From the NCBI GenBank assembly GCA_016717335.1, contig JADKFS010000002.1, forward strand, positions 620,001 to 684,000: 64,000 nt of DNA, read 5' to 3'. Of this stretch, positions 42,461 to 49,565 are shown in pieces. The stretch comes from Candidatus Ribeiella danica (GTDB lineage: Bacteria; Chloroflexota; Chloroflexia; Chloroflexales; Roseiflexaceae). The notes under the pieces are model-generated. The model worked only from the letters and a program-made list of their open reading frames with translations. It searched no databases and had not been told where the DNA came from. Numbering within the stretch: the first letter of the stretch is position 1; each line of letters begins with the position of its first letter. The translations under genes were made by a program, and so were the position numbers.

Positions 42461-42530
42461 CGTGCGGCTTGCCCGAACGCGCTAGATCGCGGAGGGCGAA
42501 TCAGGCCGTCTTCCATCTTTCGCCCAGTGT

Positions 42531-43598
42531 TCAGATCAGCCAGTTGAACAGGTAGCCGGTGAGCACGATCGCCAGCGCCACCACGCCGACGAACACCGCG
42601 ATCAGCTGCGGCTTGAGCACGCGCCGCAGGATGATCAGCTCGGGCAGGCTCAGGCCGACCACCGCCATCATGAACGCCAGCACTGTGCCAAGCGCCGCGC
42701 CCTTCTCCATCAGCGCGTGGACGATCGGGATGACGCCGGCGGCATTCGAGTAGAGCGGCACGCCCAGCAGCACCGCCGCCGGCACCGACCACCACGCCTC
42801 GCGGCCCATGATCGTCACGAGCGCGTCCTCGGGCACGTAGCCGTGGATGCCCGCGCCCACCGCGATGCCGACGAGGACATACAGCCAGACCTTGCCGACG
42901 ATCTCGCGGGTCGACTGCCAGGCCTGATCGATCCGCTGCGCCCAGGTCGGGCGCGCGATCGCGCTGGCGCCCTGGCCGGCTTTGATCTGCCAGACGAAAT
43001 CCTCCACGTAGCGCTCCAGCTTGAACCGCCCGATGATCATGCCGGCCAGGATCGCGATCGTCAGGCCCGAGACGAGGTACAGCCCGGCTACCCGCCAGCC
43101 GAACATGCCGAGCAGCAGGGTCAGCGCGACCTCGTTGATCACCGGCGCGGCGATCAGGAACGAGAAGGTCACGCCCAGCGGGATGCCCGCCTCGACGAAG
43201 CCGATGAACAGCGGCACCGCCGAGCACGAGCAGAACGGCGTCACCACGCCCAGGCTGGCCGCCAGCACGTTCCCGACCCCCGCGCGCTTGCCGCCGAGCA
43301 GCGCACGGGTGCGCTCCGGGCTGAAGAACGAGCGGATCATGGTGATCAGAAAGATCATACCGCCCAGCAGCAGCAGGATCTTCGGCACGTCGTACAGAAA
43401 GAACGCGACCGACTCGCCCAAACGCGAGCCGCGCGCGAGCCCGAACAGGTCGTAGGTGAGCCAGTCGGCCAGCGGCTGGATGGTGTTATAGGCGGCCAGC
43501 CAGGCCAGCGCGGCCAGGCCGACCAAGAGCGCGGCGCGGCGGCCGAGCTGCCGCGACGGCGCGCGCCCCGCCCCTTGGGACGTCAGCGATTGGTCCAT
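42531..43598 (-). CDS. ArsP/DUF318-type permease
   Basis: Membrane permease of 355 aa with about eight to nine hydrophobic segments. The family motif TPFCSCSAVPLFIGFVEAG carries the Cys pair typical of ArsP organoarsenical/SO_0444-type exporters, and a second half-motif GVPLYSNAAGVIPIVHALM faces it. GGAGATCGCC precedes ATG 43598. It has its own promoter, with a palindrome over the -10. Next to a mini-thioredoxin and ArsR regulators, an arsenical or metalloid efflux role is likely; the exact substrate is inferred. Confidence 0.9.
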   Translation of the reverse strand: MDQSLTSQGAGRAPSRQLGRRAALLVGLAALAWLAAYNTIQPLADWLTYDLFGLARGSRLGESVAFFLYDVPKILLLLGGMIFLITMIRSFFSPERTRALLGGKRAGVGNVLAASLGVVTPFCSCSAVPLFIGFVEAGIPLGVTFSFLIAAPVINEVALTLLLGMFGWRVAGLYLVSGLTIAILAGMIIGRFKLERYVEDFVWQIKAGQGASAIARPTWAQRIDQAWQSTREIVGKVWLYVLVGIAVGAGIHGYVPEDALVTIMGREAWWSVPAAVLLGVPLYSNAAGVIPIVHALMEKGAALGTVLAFMMAVVGLSLPELIILRRVLKPQLIAVFVGVVALAIVLTGYLFNWLI

Positions 43599-43616
43599 CG
43601 GCGATCTCCGTTGGTG

Positions 43617-43645
43617 TATGCAAAAGATTGCATATGTCTTGTCAA
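43617..43645 (-). promoter_or_regulatory. Promoter with overlapping palindromic operator for the ArsP-type gene
   Basis: Minus-strand TTGACA (43645-43640) and TGCATA (43622-43617) with 17 bp spacing. The inverted repeat TATGCAA/TTGCATA (43617-43623, 43628-43634) covers the -10 and is a candidate ArsR-family operator. Confidence 0.68.
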
Positions 43646-43648
43646 AAT

Positions 43649-43672
43649 GATGAGCGGCCTGGGCCGCTCATC
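43649..43672 (-). terminator. Terminator of the arsR-thioredoxin operon
   Basis: Perfect 11 bp arms GATGAGCGGCC and GGCCGCTCATC with a 2 nt loop, followed on the minus strand by ATTTT. Confidence 0.8.
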
Positions 43673-43684
43673 GGGACTGTCGCG

Positions 43685-43918
43685 CTACTTCAGCCAGGCC
43701 GCGATCTCCGCCTCGCTGGGGATGCGCCCGCTCGCGACCAGCGTGTCGTTCACGACCAGGCCGGGGGTCGACAGGATCGGCCAGCGCATGATCGCGGCGT
43801 AGTCGGTGATCTTCTCGATCTGCGCGTCCAGCCTCTTGTCGGCGACGACTTTGCGGACCAGCTGCTCCAGGCGCTTGCAGTTCGCGCAGCCGGGGCCAAG
43901 CACGTTGATGATGAGCAT
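43685..43918 (-). CDS. Small thioredoxin-like redox protein (redox-active disulfide protein 2 type)
   Basis: 77 aa, a minimal thioredoxin fold of the MTH895/TM0996 type. The active site is CANC in GPGCANCKRLEQLV (residues 11-14), and the cis-Pro is in LSTPGLVVNDTLV. GAGAGG precedes the ATG. Such proteins commonly neighbour ArsP-type permeases and ArsR regulators and may supply electrons or shuttle the metal. It follows arsR on the same strand with a 54 bp gap. Confidence 0.9.
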   Translation of the reverse strand: MLIINVLGPGCANCKRLEQLVRKVVADKRLDAQIEKITDYAAIMRWPILSTPGLVVNDTLVASGRIPSEAEIAAWLK

Positions 43919-43972
43919 GTCGGATACCTCTCAATCGTATTCGAGTAGTCGCATATAGTTCGGCCAAAAAAA

Positions 43973-44347
43973 TCAGCCGCCCGCGCCGGGCGCCGTCTCA
44001 AGCGCCGCCGCGCACTTCGGGCAGGGGCAATCGGCCAGGCGGCCCGCGCTCTCGCCTGGCGCGTCCAGCCCGCCGACCACCGCGCCGGCGGTGTCCAGCA
44101 GGGCAAACACCGCCGGCTGCGCGACCCAGTAGTAGACATTCCAGCCGTCGCGCCGGTCCCGCACCAGCCCGGCTTCGCGCAGCACCGCCAGCTGCTGTGA
44201 GATGTAGGCCTGCCGGTAGCCAAGGCGAGCCTCCAGGTGGCAGACGCACTCCTCGCCGCCGCGCAGGGTCGCGAGGATGGCCAGCCGCGCCGGATGCATC
44301 AGGGCGCGAAAGAGGTCGGCTTGACGCTGCAGTGCTTGTTCATCCAT
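43973..44347 (-). CDS. ArsR/SmtB-family metalloregulator
   Basis: Winged-helix repressor of 124 aa from ATG 44347 (MDEQALQRQADLFRALMHPA). The metal site ECVCHLEARLG (about residues 32-42) matches the ELCVCDL arsenic/antimony motif, and the recognition helix is in YISQQLAVLREAGLV. A C-terminal CPCPKC cluster is an extra possible metal site. It is the first gene of a two-gene operon with the mini-thioredoxin. AT-rich ATATTC...GCATAT sequence lies just upstream and may be its operator. Confidence 0.92.
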   Translation of the reverse strand: MDEQALQRQADLFRALMHPARLAILATLRGGEECVCHLEARLGYRQAYISQQLAVLREAGLVRDRRDGWNVYYWVAQPAVFALLDTAGAVVGGLDAPGESAGRLADCPCPKCAAALETAPGAGG

Positions 44348-44404
44348 GGCCTCAGTATATGCGCTTTCTTGAATATAATCCCGTAACAAACCGCAACCTG
44401 GCGT

Positions 44405-44646
44405 TACCGGTTCATCTCGGGGGCGTGCCCCCGTGCCCACGTGCCCCCTGTCTGGAGCGCAGGCCTGGCTGAATCCACGCGCGGCGGGTAGCAACGCACG
44501 ATTTCGGGATGTTGCCGGGCATGCGCCACAATGCTTGCAGCTGGTACGGCATCATTTGCCGGAGGGGGGCTGGGGGAAGAGGCGCGGGTTCCCCGGGCAC
44601 CCGCTGGGTGGCGGGGGGCCGGTGGCGGCCGGGGCGCACAGCCCGA
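44405..44646 (-). repeat. GC-rich dispersed element, copy F
   Basis: On the minus strand the core reads CCCTCCGGCAAATGATGCCG, ACCCGCCGCGCG and TGGATTCAGCCAGGCCTGCG, ending in GGGGGCACGCCCCC. Together with the next repeat it fills the 400 bp between the two ArsR genes. Confidence 0.82.
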
Positions 44647-44652
44647 TTATAG

Positions 44653-44756
44653 CTGTGAGCAAAACCATTGAGCCACGATGCACGAACGAGATGCCGTTGT
44701 GATGCGATACGTCTTACTGCCGACTGGCTTCTACCGACTGCCCACTGCTATAAGGG
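44653..44756 (+). repeat. Dispersed 104 bp repeat, copy 1
   Basis: Close to identical to 63308-63411, with shared stretches such as CATTGAGCCACGA, GCACGAACGAGAT, CCGTTGTGATGCGAT and CGACTGCCCACTGCTATAAG. Its end supplies the TAG stop codon of the ArsR-ArsC gene on the minus strand. Confidence 0.88.
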
Positions 44757-45509
44757 AATGTCTACGAGATCCGGCAGGGCCGCCAGCAGCCCCTCCACTC
44801 GCACGCGCAGCTCGTCGCGCGCTCCACGGTAGGCGGCGCGCGGGTCAGCCGCGCCCTCGGTGACGCGCGCCGGGTCGGGGATGCTCCAGTGCCACTGGAT
44901 CGGCGCATCGAGGCAGGGCGCGCACGACTCACGCGCCAGGTCGCACACCGTCACGGCCACCGCCGGGCGCTCGCTGCGGATCGCATCGAGCCCTTTGGCC
45001 TGCTGATACCCGATATCCACCCCCACCTCCGCCATCACCTGCACCGCCAGCGGGTCCAGCGCGGTCGGCGCAACGCCCGCGCTGCGCGCGGCGACCCGGC
45101 CGCCGCTGAGCTGGCGCAGCCAGCCCTCCGCGATCTGCGAGCGGGCGCTGTTGTGGGTGCACAGAAAGGCGACCGCAACGGCGGGGAGCGCGGCCGGAGC
45201 GCCGCTGTCGAGCGGGAGGGCGGCTCCGATCTGTTGAAGCGCCCGCCGCAGGCCGGCCAGGTCGAGCCCGTAGTAGAACACCCGCGCGTCGGCGTCGCTC
45301 CGGTGGGCCTGCACCAGACCAGCCTGCCGCAGCAGCCCGAGATGGTACGACACCAGGTTCTGCGGCAGCCCGCACTGTACAGCGAGCTCGCCTGCCTGCT
45401 GATCGCTGTGCCGGAGCGCGCCGATCAGCTTCCAGCGCGTATCATCCGCCAGGAGCTTCAGCACTGATAGCGCCGTGTTTGCCGGCGTGGGTGTCGAGGG
45501 GGGCTGCAT
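44748..45509 (-). CDS. ArsR-ArsC fusion (regulator plus arsenate reductase domain), copy 1
   Basis: 253 aa from ATG 45509. The N-terminal winged helix (about 1-95) reads LKLLADDTRWKLIGALRHSD and CGLPQNLVSYHLGLLRQAGL. The C-terminal domain is a low-molecular-weight phosphatase-type arsenate reductase with the nucleophile loop FLCTHNSARSQIAEG (CX5R) and further conserved parts in VTVCDLARESCAP and WSIPDPARVTEG. The fusion could sense and reduce arsenate in one protein. The stop lies in a dispersed repeat. It is divergent from copy 2. Confidence 0.92.
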   Translation of the reverse strand: MQPPSTPTPANTALSVLKLLADDTRWKLIGALRHSDQQAGELAVQCGLPQNLVSYHLGLLRQAGLVQAHRSDADARVFYYGLDLAGLRRALQQIGAALPLDSGAPAALPAVAVAFLCTHNSARSQIAEGWLRQLSGGRVAARSAGVAPTALDPLAVQVMAEVGVDIGYQQAKGLDAIRSERPAVAVTVCDLARESCAPCLDAPIQWHWSIPDPARVTEGAADPRAAYRGARDELRVRVEGLLAALPDLVDIPL

Positions 45510-45541
45510 ATCTATCAATACCAATAAGTGAATTCTGCATA

Positions 45542-45570
45542 ATTGTAGACAAGAATAGCCTTGATGTCAA
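45542..45570 (-). promoter_or_regulatory. Sigma-70 promoter of ArsR-ArsC copy 1
   Basis: Minus-strand TTGACA (45570-45565), 17 bp spacer, TACAAT (45547-45542). Confidence 0.88.
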
Positions 45571-45579
45571 GCTGTTGAC
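45566..45579. promoter_or_regulatory. Palindrome between the back-to-back promoters
   Basis: GTCAA-GCTG-TTGAC spans both -35 elements, whose ends are 4 bp apart. One bound ArsR-type dimer could repress both directions. Confidence 0.65.
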
Positions 45580-45603
45580 AAAAGAAATGCGGCCTGATAT
45601 TAT
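45575..45603 (+). promoter_or_regulatory. Sigma-70 promoter of ArsR-ArsC copy 2
   Basis: TTGACA (45575-45580), 17 bp spacer, TATTAT (45598-45603), 39 bp before the start codon. Confidence 0.88.
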
Positions 45604-45641
45604 AGCAATACAAGTTGATGCAATTATAGCTGGAGAAATGT

Positions 45642-46406
45642 ATGATGAATGCCACTGCCCCCGAACCCGCCAGCTTGATCGCGGCCCTCCGGGACCCAGC
45701 ATGCCGCCAGCTGGTAGCGGCGCTCGTGCTCAACGACGTGCGCCTGGGCGACCTCGCGCTGGAGGCCGCGCTGCCGCAGGCCGAGGTCGCCGCCCTGCTG
45801 GAGCCGCTATGCGCCGCGGGCGTGCTGATCGATCGCCCGAGCGACGCCAATGCTCAGGATGTCTACTACCACCTCGATCTCGACGCGCTCCGCAGCGTGT
45901 ACCAGGCCGCCGGAGCACCCGTGCCGACGGAGCTCGATCCGGTTGAGGAGGCACGGGTGTGCTCGGACGAGCGCACCAAAGCGCCGCGCGTGCTGTTCCT
46001 GTGTACCCGCAACAGCGCGCGGTCGCAGCTGGCCGAGGGCATCACGCGCCTCCTGAGCAAAGGCCAGGTCGACGTCTTCAGCGCCGGCACGCAGCCCGGC
46101 GTACTCCACCCGATGGCAATCGACGTGCTCACCAGCCTCAATGTGGACGTCAGCCGCCAACATTCCAAGCACCTGGAGATATTTCTCGGCCAGAGCTTTG
46201 ACTACGTTATTACAGTCTGCGACAACGCGGGCGAGACCTGCCCCGTCTTCCCGGGCGCGAAGCGGACGATCCATTGGAGTATTCCCGATCCGGCCGGTGT
46301 CGAGGATGCCGTGGAGCGAGGGCGCGCGTTTCGCCAGGCCGCGATGGAGCTGCAAAACCGCATCCGTTACCTGCTGATCGCCATAGAGCGTGAGCGGTCC
46401 GAGTAG
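45642..46406 (+). CDS. ArsR-ArsC fusion, copy 2
   Basis: 254 aa with TGGAGA before the start. The N-terminal winged-helix part is more divergent (LIAALRDPACRQLVAALVLN, LLEPLCAAGVLIDR), with the DNA-contact helix poorly conserved. The C-terminal arsenate reductase domain is intact, with FLCTRNSARSQLAEGITRLL (CX5R), VITVCDNAGETCPVFPG and WSIPDPAGVEDA. Both fusions lack the ECVC-type metal site of the stand-alone ArsR, so sensing may use other residues. The two copies face apart across a shared control region. Confidence 0.92.
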   Translation: MMNATAPEPASLIAALRDPACRQLVAALVLNDVRLGDLALEAALPQAEVAALLEPLCAAGVLIDRPSDANAQDVYYHLDLDALRSVYQAAGAPVPTELDPVEEARVCSDERTKAPRVLFLCTRNSARSQLAEGITRLLSKGQVDVFSAGTQPGVLHPMAIDVLTSLNVDVSRQHSKHLEIFLGQSFDYVITVCDNAGETCPVFPGAKRTIHWSIPDPAGVEDAVERGRAFRQAAMELQNRIRYLLIAIERERSE

Positions 46407-46423
46407 CGCGAAGGAGTATTCCA

Positions 46424-46477
46424 ATGGATGCGCGTCGCGCCAATGCCTCGATCGAGCGCTCGTCCTTGGCTGTGTGA
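46424..46477 (+). CDS. Very short ORF (17 codons) with a good ribosome site, possible gene remnant
   Basis: MDARRANASIERSSLAV starts 17 bp after the ArsR-ArsC stop, with GAAGGAG at the right distance, then hits TGA. It may be a tiny peptide or the start of a gene lost by deletion; there is no other support. Confidence 0.25.
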   Translation: MDARRANASIERSSLAV

Positions 46478-46554
46478 AGAGATGTTCTCGCGCCGTGTCG
46501 ATACCTTCCTGCCGCCCGCCCCTGATACCTGTATGCTCACTTGAGCGCACCACA

Positions 46555-46595
46555 GGGAGGTTTGGCCGGGCAAAGTCCCGCCAAACCTCCCTTTT
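46555..46595 (+). terminator. Intrinsic terminator after the ArsR-ArsC gene
   Basis: Arms GGGAGGTTTGGC (46555-46566) and GCCAAACCTCCC (46580-46591) followed by TTTT. Confidence 0.85.
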
Positions 46596-46664
46596 CAAAT
46601 AATCCTCAGATGACGAACGCCCATCCGCTACGTATGCTCAAGCAGAGTAGACGGAGGGCCGCCC

Positions 46665-48233
46665 GTGAGCCAACCTGAGTCGCTGGCGCCAGCCGCGCAG
46701 CGTGGCATGCTCCGGATCGAATCAGATGGCGCGATCGCGCTGCTGCTGGTCGGGCTCGGCCTGGGGGCAGGGCTGGCCGCACGGCTGCGATGGCCGTTCG
46801 ATGGCCTGTACGGGCAGGATGCGTTCGCCTATTTCCGCTACGCCCGCGCGCTCTGGCCCTGGCTGCTGCATGGCACGCCGCTGCCGATCTACTACTGGCC
46901 GGCAGGCTACCCGCTGCTCGTCGCGCTGGCGCTGCCGCTCGCCGGGTGGGGCAGCGCGGGCGGCCAGTCGGTCAGCATCATCGCCGGGTCCGGCGCGGCC
47001 GGGCTGACCTACTGCCTGAGCCGCGAGCTGCTCCCTCGAGCGCCGGGCGGGCGGGCGGCGGCGCTGGTGGCCGGACTGGCCGTGGCGCTCTCCGGCGCGG
47101 TGTTGCGCGCCAGGCTGGTGGTCATGTCCGACGCGCTCGCGCTGGCCTGCTGCGCGGCCGCCCCCTGGGCGCTGGCCCGCTATGCCCGCACCGGCCGCGG
47201 CGGCTGGCTGGTCGCCGCGGCGCTGGCGCTGGCATGGGCGATCATCACGCGCTGGGTCTGCGGGCTGCTGGCGCTGCCGCTGCTCGCGTTCGTCCTGATC
47301 GCGGCAAGGACCAACGACCACGGGCGAGGCCTGGGTAGAACAGCTCATCTTTCGTCCTTCGCCCTTCGTCCGCGCTGGCTGGCGGCGTTCGCCGTAGGCG
47401 CGCTGGTGGTCGTGCCGCAGGTGATCGCCAGCGCGGCGACGCCCGCCGCGCTGACCAGGCACCAGTGGGTCGAGACGTGGAGCGCGGCCAACGCCTGGCG
47501 GCGCGATTTCACGACTGTCGACGGCACCCAGCACTACAGCCTGCCTGTCGCGGTGTTCTACCTGGCGCAGATGGCCTGGCCCAGCTTCCTGGCCACGCCG
47601 CTCGCGCTGCTCGCGCTGCCGGGCGCGATCTGGCTGGCGCGCGAGCGAAGCTGGGCGGCGCTTGCGCTGCTCGCCGGCTGGCCGCTGACGCTGTGGCTGT
47701 TTCTGCTCGGCATCCCGTACGAGAACGCGCGGTTCGTGCTGCCGGCGCTGCCCGCGCTGGCGGCGCTGGCCGGCCTGGGATTCGCGTGGGCCTACGCGGC
47801 GGCCGCGAGCTGGCGGCGCGCGGCGCTCGCGGCGGGGCTGGCGCTGGCGCTGGCCGGCGGGCTGGCCTGGGGCCTGCGCGACTACCACAGGCTCGTCGCC
47901 GACAAGGACGAGCAGCTCGCGCTGGTCGCCTGGGTGCGCGGGCGGCTGCCGGCCGACGGCACGCTGCTCACCTTCGGCGCGACGCTGACACTGCAGCACT
48001 ACACGGCCTACGACGTGCGCGAGCTGTTCTACCTCGCGCCGGCCGATCTCGACGGCGTCGTCCGGCAGCGGCGGCCGACCTACCTGCTGCTGGACGTGGC
48101 GAACATCGAGCGCCAGTGGGCCGGGCTGCGGCCGCAGCAGGACTACCACTACCTGCAGCGCCGGCCAGGGCTGCAGGCTGTCGGCCAGCGGGCGAACTAC
48201 ACGCTGTTCCGGGTCGGGCGGCCGGGGCAGTGA
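46665..48233 (+). CDS. GT-C fold membrane glycosyltransferase (ArnT/PMT-like)
   Basis: Polytopic membrane protein of 522 aa, starting at GTG 46665 with GGAGGGCC upstream. The N-terminal loop FDGLYGQDAFAYFRYARALW carries the acidic residue pattern of GT-C enzymes, and about ten hydrophobic segments follow. The C-terminal part (LVAWVRGRLPADGTLLTFGA) is a soluble lobe. A short internal stretch (TAHLSSFALRP, 47341-47372) is encoded by TTCGTCC-type heptamers and looks like a repeat insertion. It opens the glycan locus and overlaps the next gene by 4 bp. Confidence 0.82.
   Translation: MSQPESLAPAAQRGMLRIESDGAIALLLVGLGLGAGLAARLRWPFDGLYGQDAFAYFRYARALWPWLLHGTPLPIYYWPAGYPLLVALALPLAGWGSAGGQSVSIIAGSGAAGLTYCLSRELLPRAPGGRAAALVAGLAVALSGAVLRARLVVMSDALALACCAAAPWALARYARTGRGGWLVAAALALAWAIITRWVCGLLALPLLAFVLIAARTNDHGRGLGRTAHLSSFALRPRWLAAFAVGALVVVPQVIASAATPAALTRHQWVETWSAANAWRRDFTTVDGTQHYSLPVAVFYLAQMAWPSFLATPLALLALPGAIWLARERSWAALALLAGWPLTLWLFLLGIPYENARFVLPALPALAALAGLGFAWAYAAAASWRRAALAAGLALALAGGLAWGLRDYHRLVADKDEQLALVAWVRGRLPADGTLLTFGATLTLQHYTAYDVRELFYLAPADLDGVVRQRRPTYLLLDVANIERQWAGLRPQQDYHYLQRRPGLQAVGQRANYTLFRVGRPGQ
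47341..47372 (+). repeat. Heptamer-like repeats within the glycosyltransferase gene
   Basis: Units TTCGTCC, TTCGCCC and TTCGTCC sit in frame and encode a loop between membrane segments. Confidence 0.6.
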
Positions 48234-49363
48234 GAATCGTCTTCATCGTCCCAGGCGGCTTCGATCGCAGCGGGCGCGAGCGGGTCATCCCGGCGCTGCT
48301 GTGGCTGGTCGAGCGGCTGGCGCGGCGGCACGAGGTGCATGTCTGCGTGACCAGCGGCGCGGGGGCGCCCGCGACCTACCGGCTGGCCGGTGCCACCATC
48401 CACGATCTGGGCACGATCCCGGCGGGCCTGCCGGGGTCGCGGATGGCGCGGCTGTGGCGGCGCCTGCTACGGGCGCTGGCGCCAGTCGCACGGTCTGGCC
48501 GCATCGACGCCTTCCATGGCTTCTGGGCCGGCACCAGCGGCGTGCTGGCCGGCCTGGCCGGGAAGCGGTTTGGCGCGATGGTCGTCGTGAGCATCGGCGG
48601 CGGCGAGCTGGTGTGGCTGCCGGAGATCGGCTACGGCGGGCTGGGCAGCTGGCGCGGCCGGGCGCAGGCGCGGCTGGCGCTGAGCCTGGCCGACATCGTC
48701 ACTGGCGGGAGCCGCTACGCGCTGGGGCCGCTGGCCGGGCGCGCAGCGGTCCGCTGGGTGCCGCTCGGGGTCGACAGCGCAGCGTTCGACTGGCCGGTCG
48801 AGCGCCCGCCCGGCCCGGCCTGGCGGCTCGTCCACGTGGCCAGCATCAACCGGGTCAAGGATCAGGAGACGCTGCTGCGCGCGCTGCGGGCGATCGTCGA
48901 CCGCGAGCCGGCCGCCCAGCTCGACTGGGCCGGCGAGGACACGCTGGGGGGCGCGCTGCGGCGGCGCTGCGCCGAGCTTGGCCTGTCGCAGCACATCCAG
49001 TTCCATGGCTTCCTGCCGAGCGACGCGGTCGCGGCCCTGTACCGCGCGGCGCACGTGCACGTACTCTCCTCGCGCCACGAGAGCCAGGCGGTTGTCGTGG
49101 GCGAGGCGGCGGCGGCGGGCGTGCCGACCGTCGGCACGGCGGTCGGGATCATCCCGGAGCTTGCGCCGGCGGCGGCCGTGGCCGTGCCGGTGGGCGACGC
49201 CGAGGCGCTGGCGGCTGGCGCGCTGGCGCTGCTGCACGACCCGCCGCGGCGCGAGCTGATGGGCCGCGCCGCGCAGGACTGGGCGCGCCGGTACGACGCC
49301 GACTGGACCGCGGCGCAGTTCGAGCGGATCTACGCCGGACTCGCGTTGAATCTTGAGCGTTGA
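48230..49363 (+). CDS. GT4-family glycosyltransferase
   Basis: Cytoplasmic GT-B glycosyltransferase of 377 aa. It starts at GTG 48230, overlapping the upstream stop by 4 bp (GTGA), so translation is coupled. The N-terminal Rossmann part begins VRIVFIVPGGFDRSGRER. The nucleotide-sugar binding C-terminal half has LVHVASINRVKDQETLLRAL, IQFHGFLPSDAVAALYRAA and the E-x7-E motif SRHESQAVVVGEAAAAGVPT. The last residues (LNLER) and the stop are encoded by heptamer-repeat DNA. Donor and acceptor sugars are unknown. Confidence 0.92.
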   Translation: MRIVFIVPGGFDRSGRERVIPALLWLVERLARRHEVHVCVTSGAGAPATYRLAGATIHDLGTIPAGLPGSRMARLWRRLLRALAPVARSGRIDAFHGFWAGTSGVLAGLAGKRFGAMVVVSIGGGELVWLPEIGYGGLGSWRGRAQARLALSLADIVTGGSRYALGPLAGRAAVRWVPLGVDSAAFDWPVERPPGPAWRLVHVASINRVKDQETLLRALRAIVDREPAAQLDWAGEDTLGGALRRRCAELGLSQHIQFHGFLPSDAVAALYRAAHVHVLSSRHESQAVVVGEAAAAGVPTVGTAVGIIPELAPAAAVAVPVGDAEALAAGALALLHDPPRRELMGRAAQDWARRYDADWTAAQFERIYAGLALNLER

Positions 49364-49545
49364 GCGTTGAACGTTGAACGTTGAGCGTTGAGCGTTGAAT
49401 GTTGAGCGTTGAATGTTGAATGTTGAGCGTTGAATGCCGGCCCATGACCTCTGATCCTCACCAAGGGGACCAGGGGACCAGGGGACCAGGGGACCAGGGG
49501 ACGCTCGTCCTTGGTCCATCGTCCATCGTCCATCGTCTCACACTC
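49347..49545. repeat. Heptamer and octamer repeat tracts
   Basis: TTGAGCG/TTGAACG/TTGAATG units (49347-49435), ACCAGGGG octamers (49466-49500) and CCATCGT heptamers (about 49516-49540) follow each other in the 200 bp gap. The first supplies the stop codon of the GT4 gene. Confidence 0.9.
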
Positions 49546-49565
49546 AGGTATCAGGAGATCGCCGG

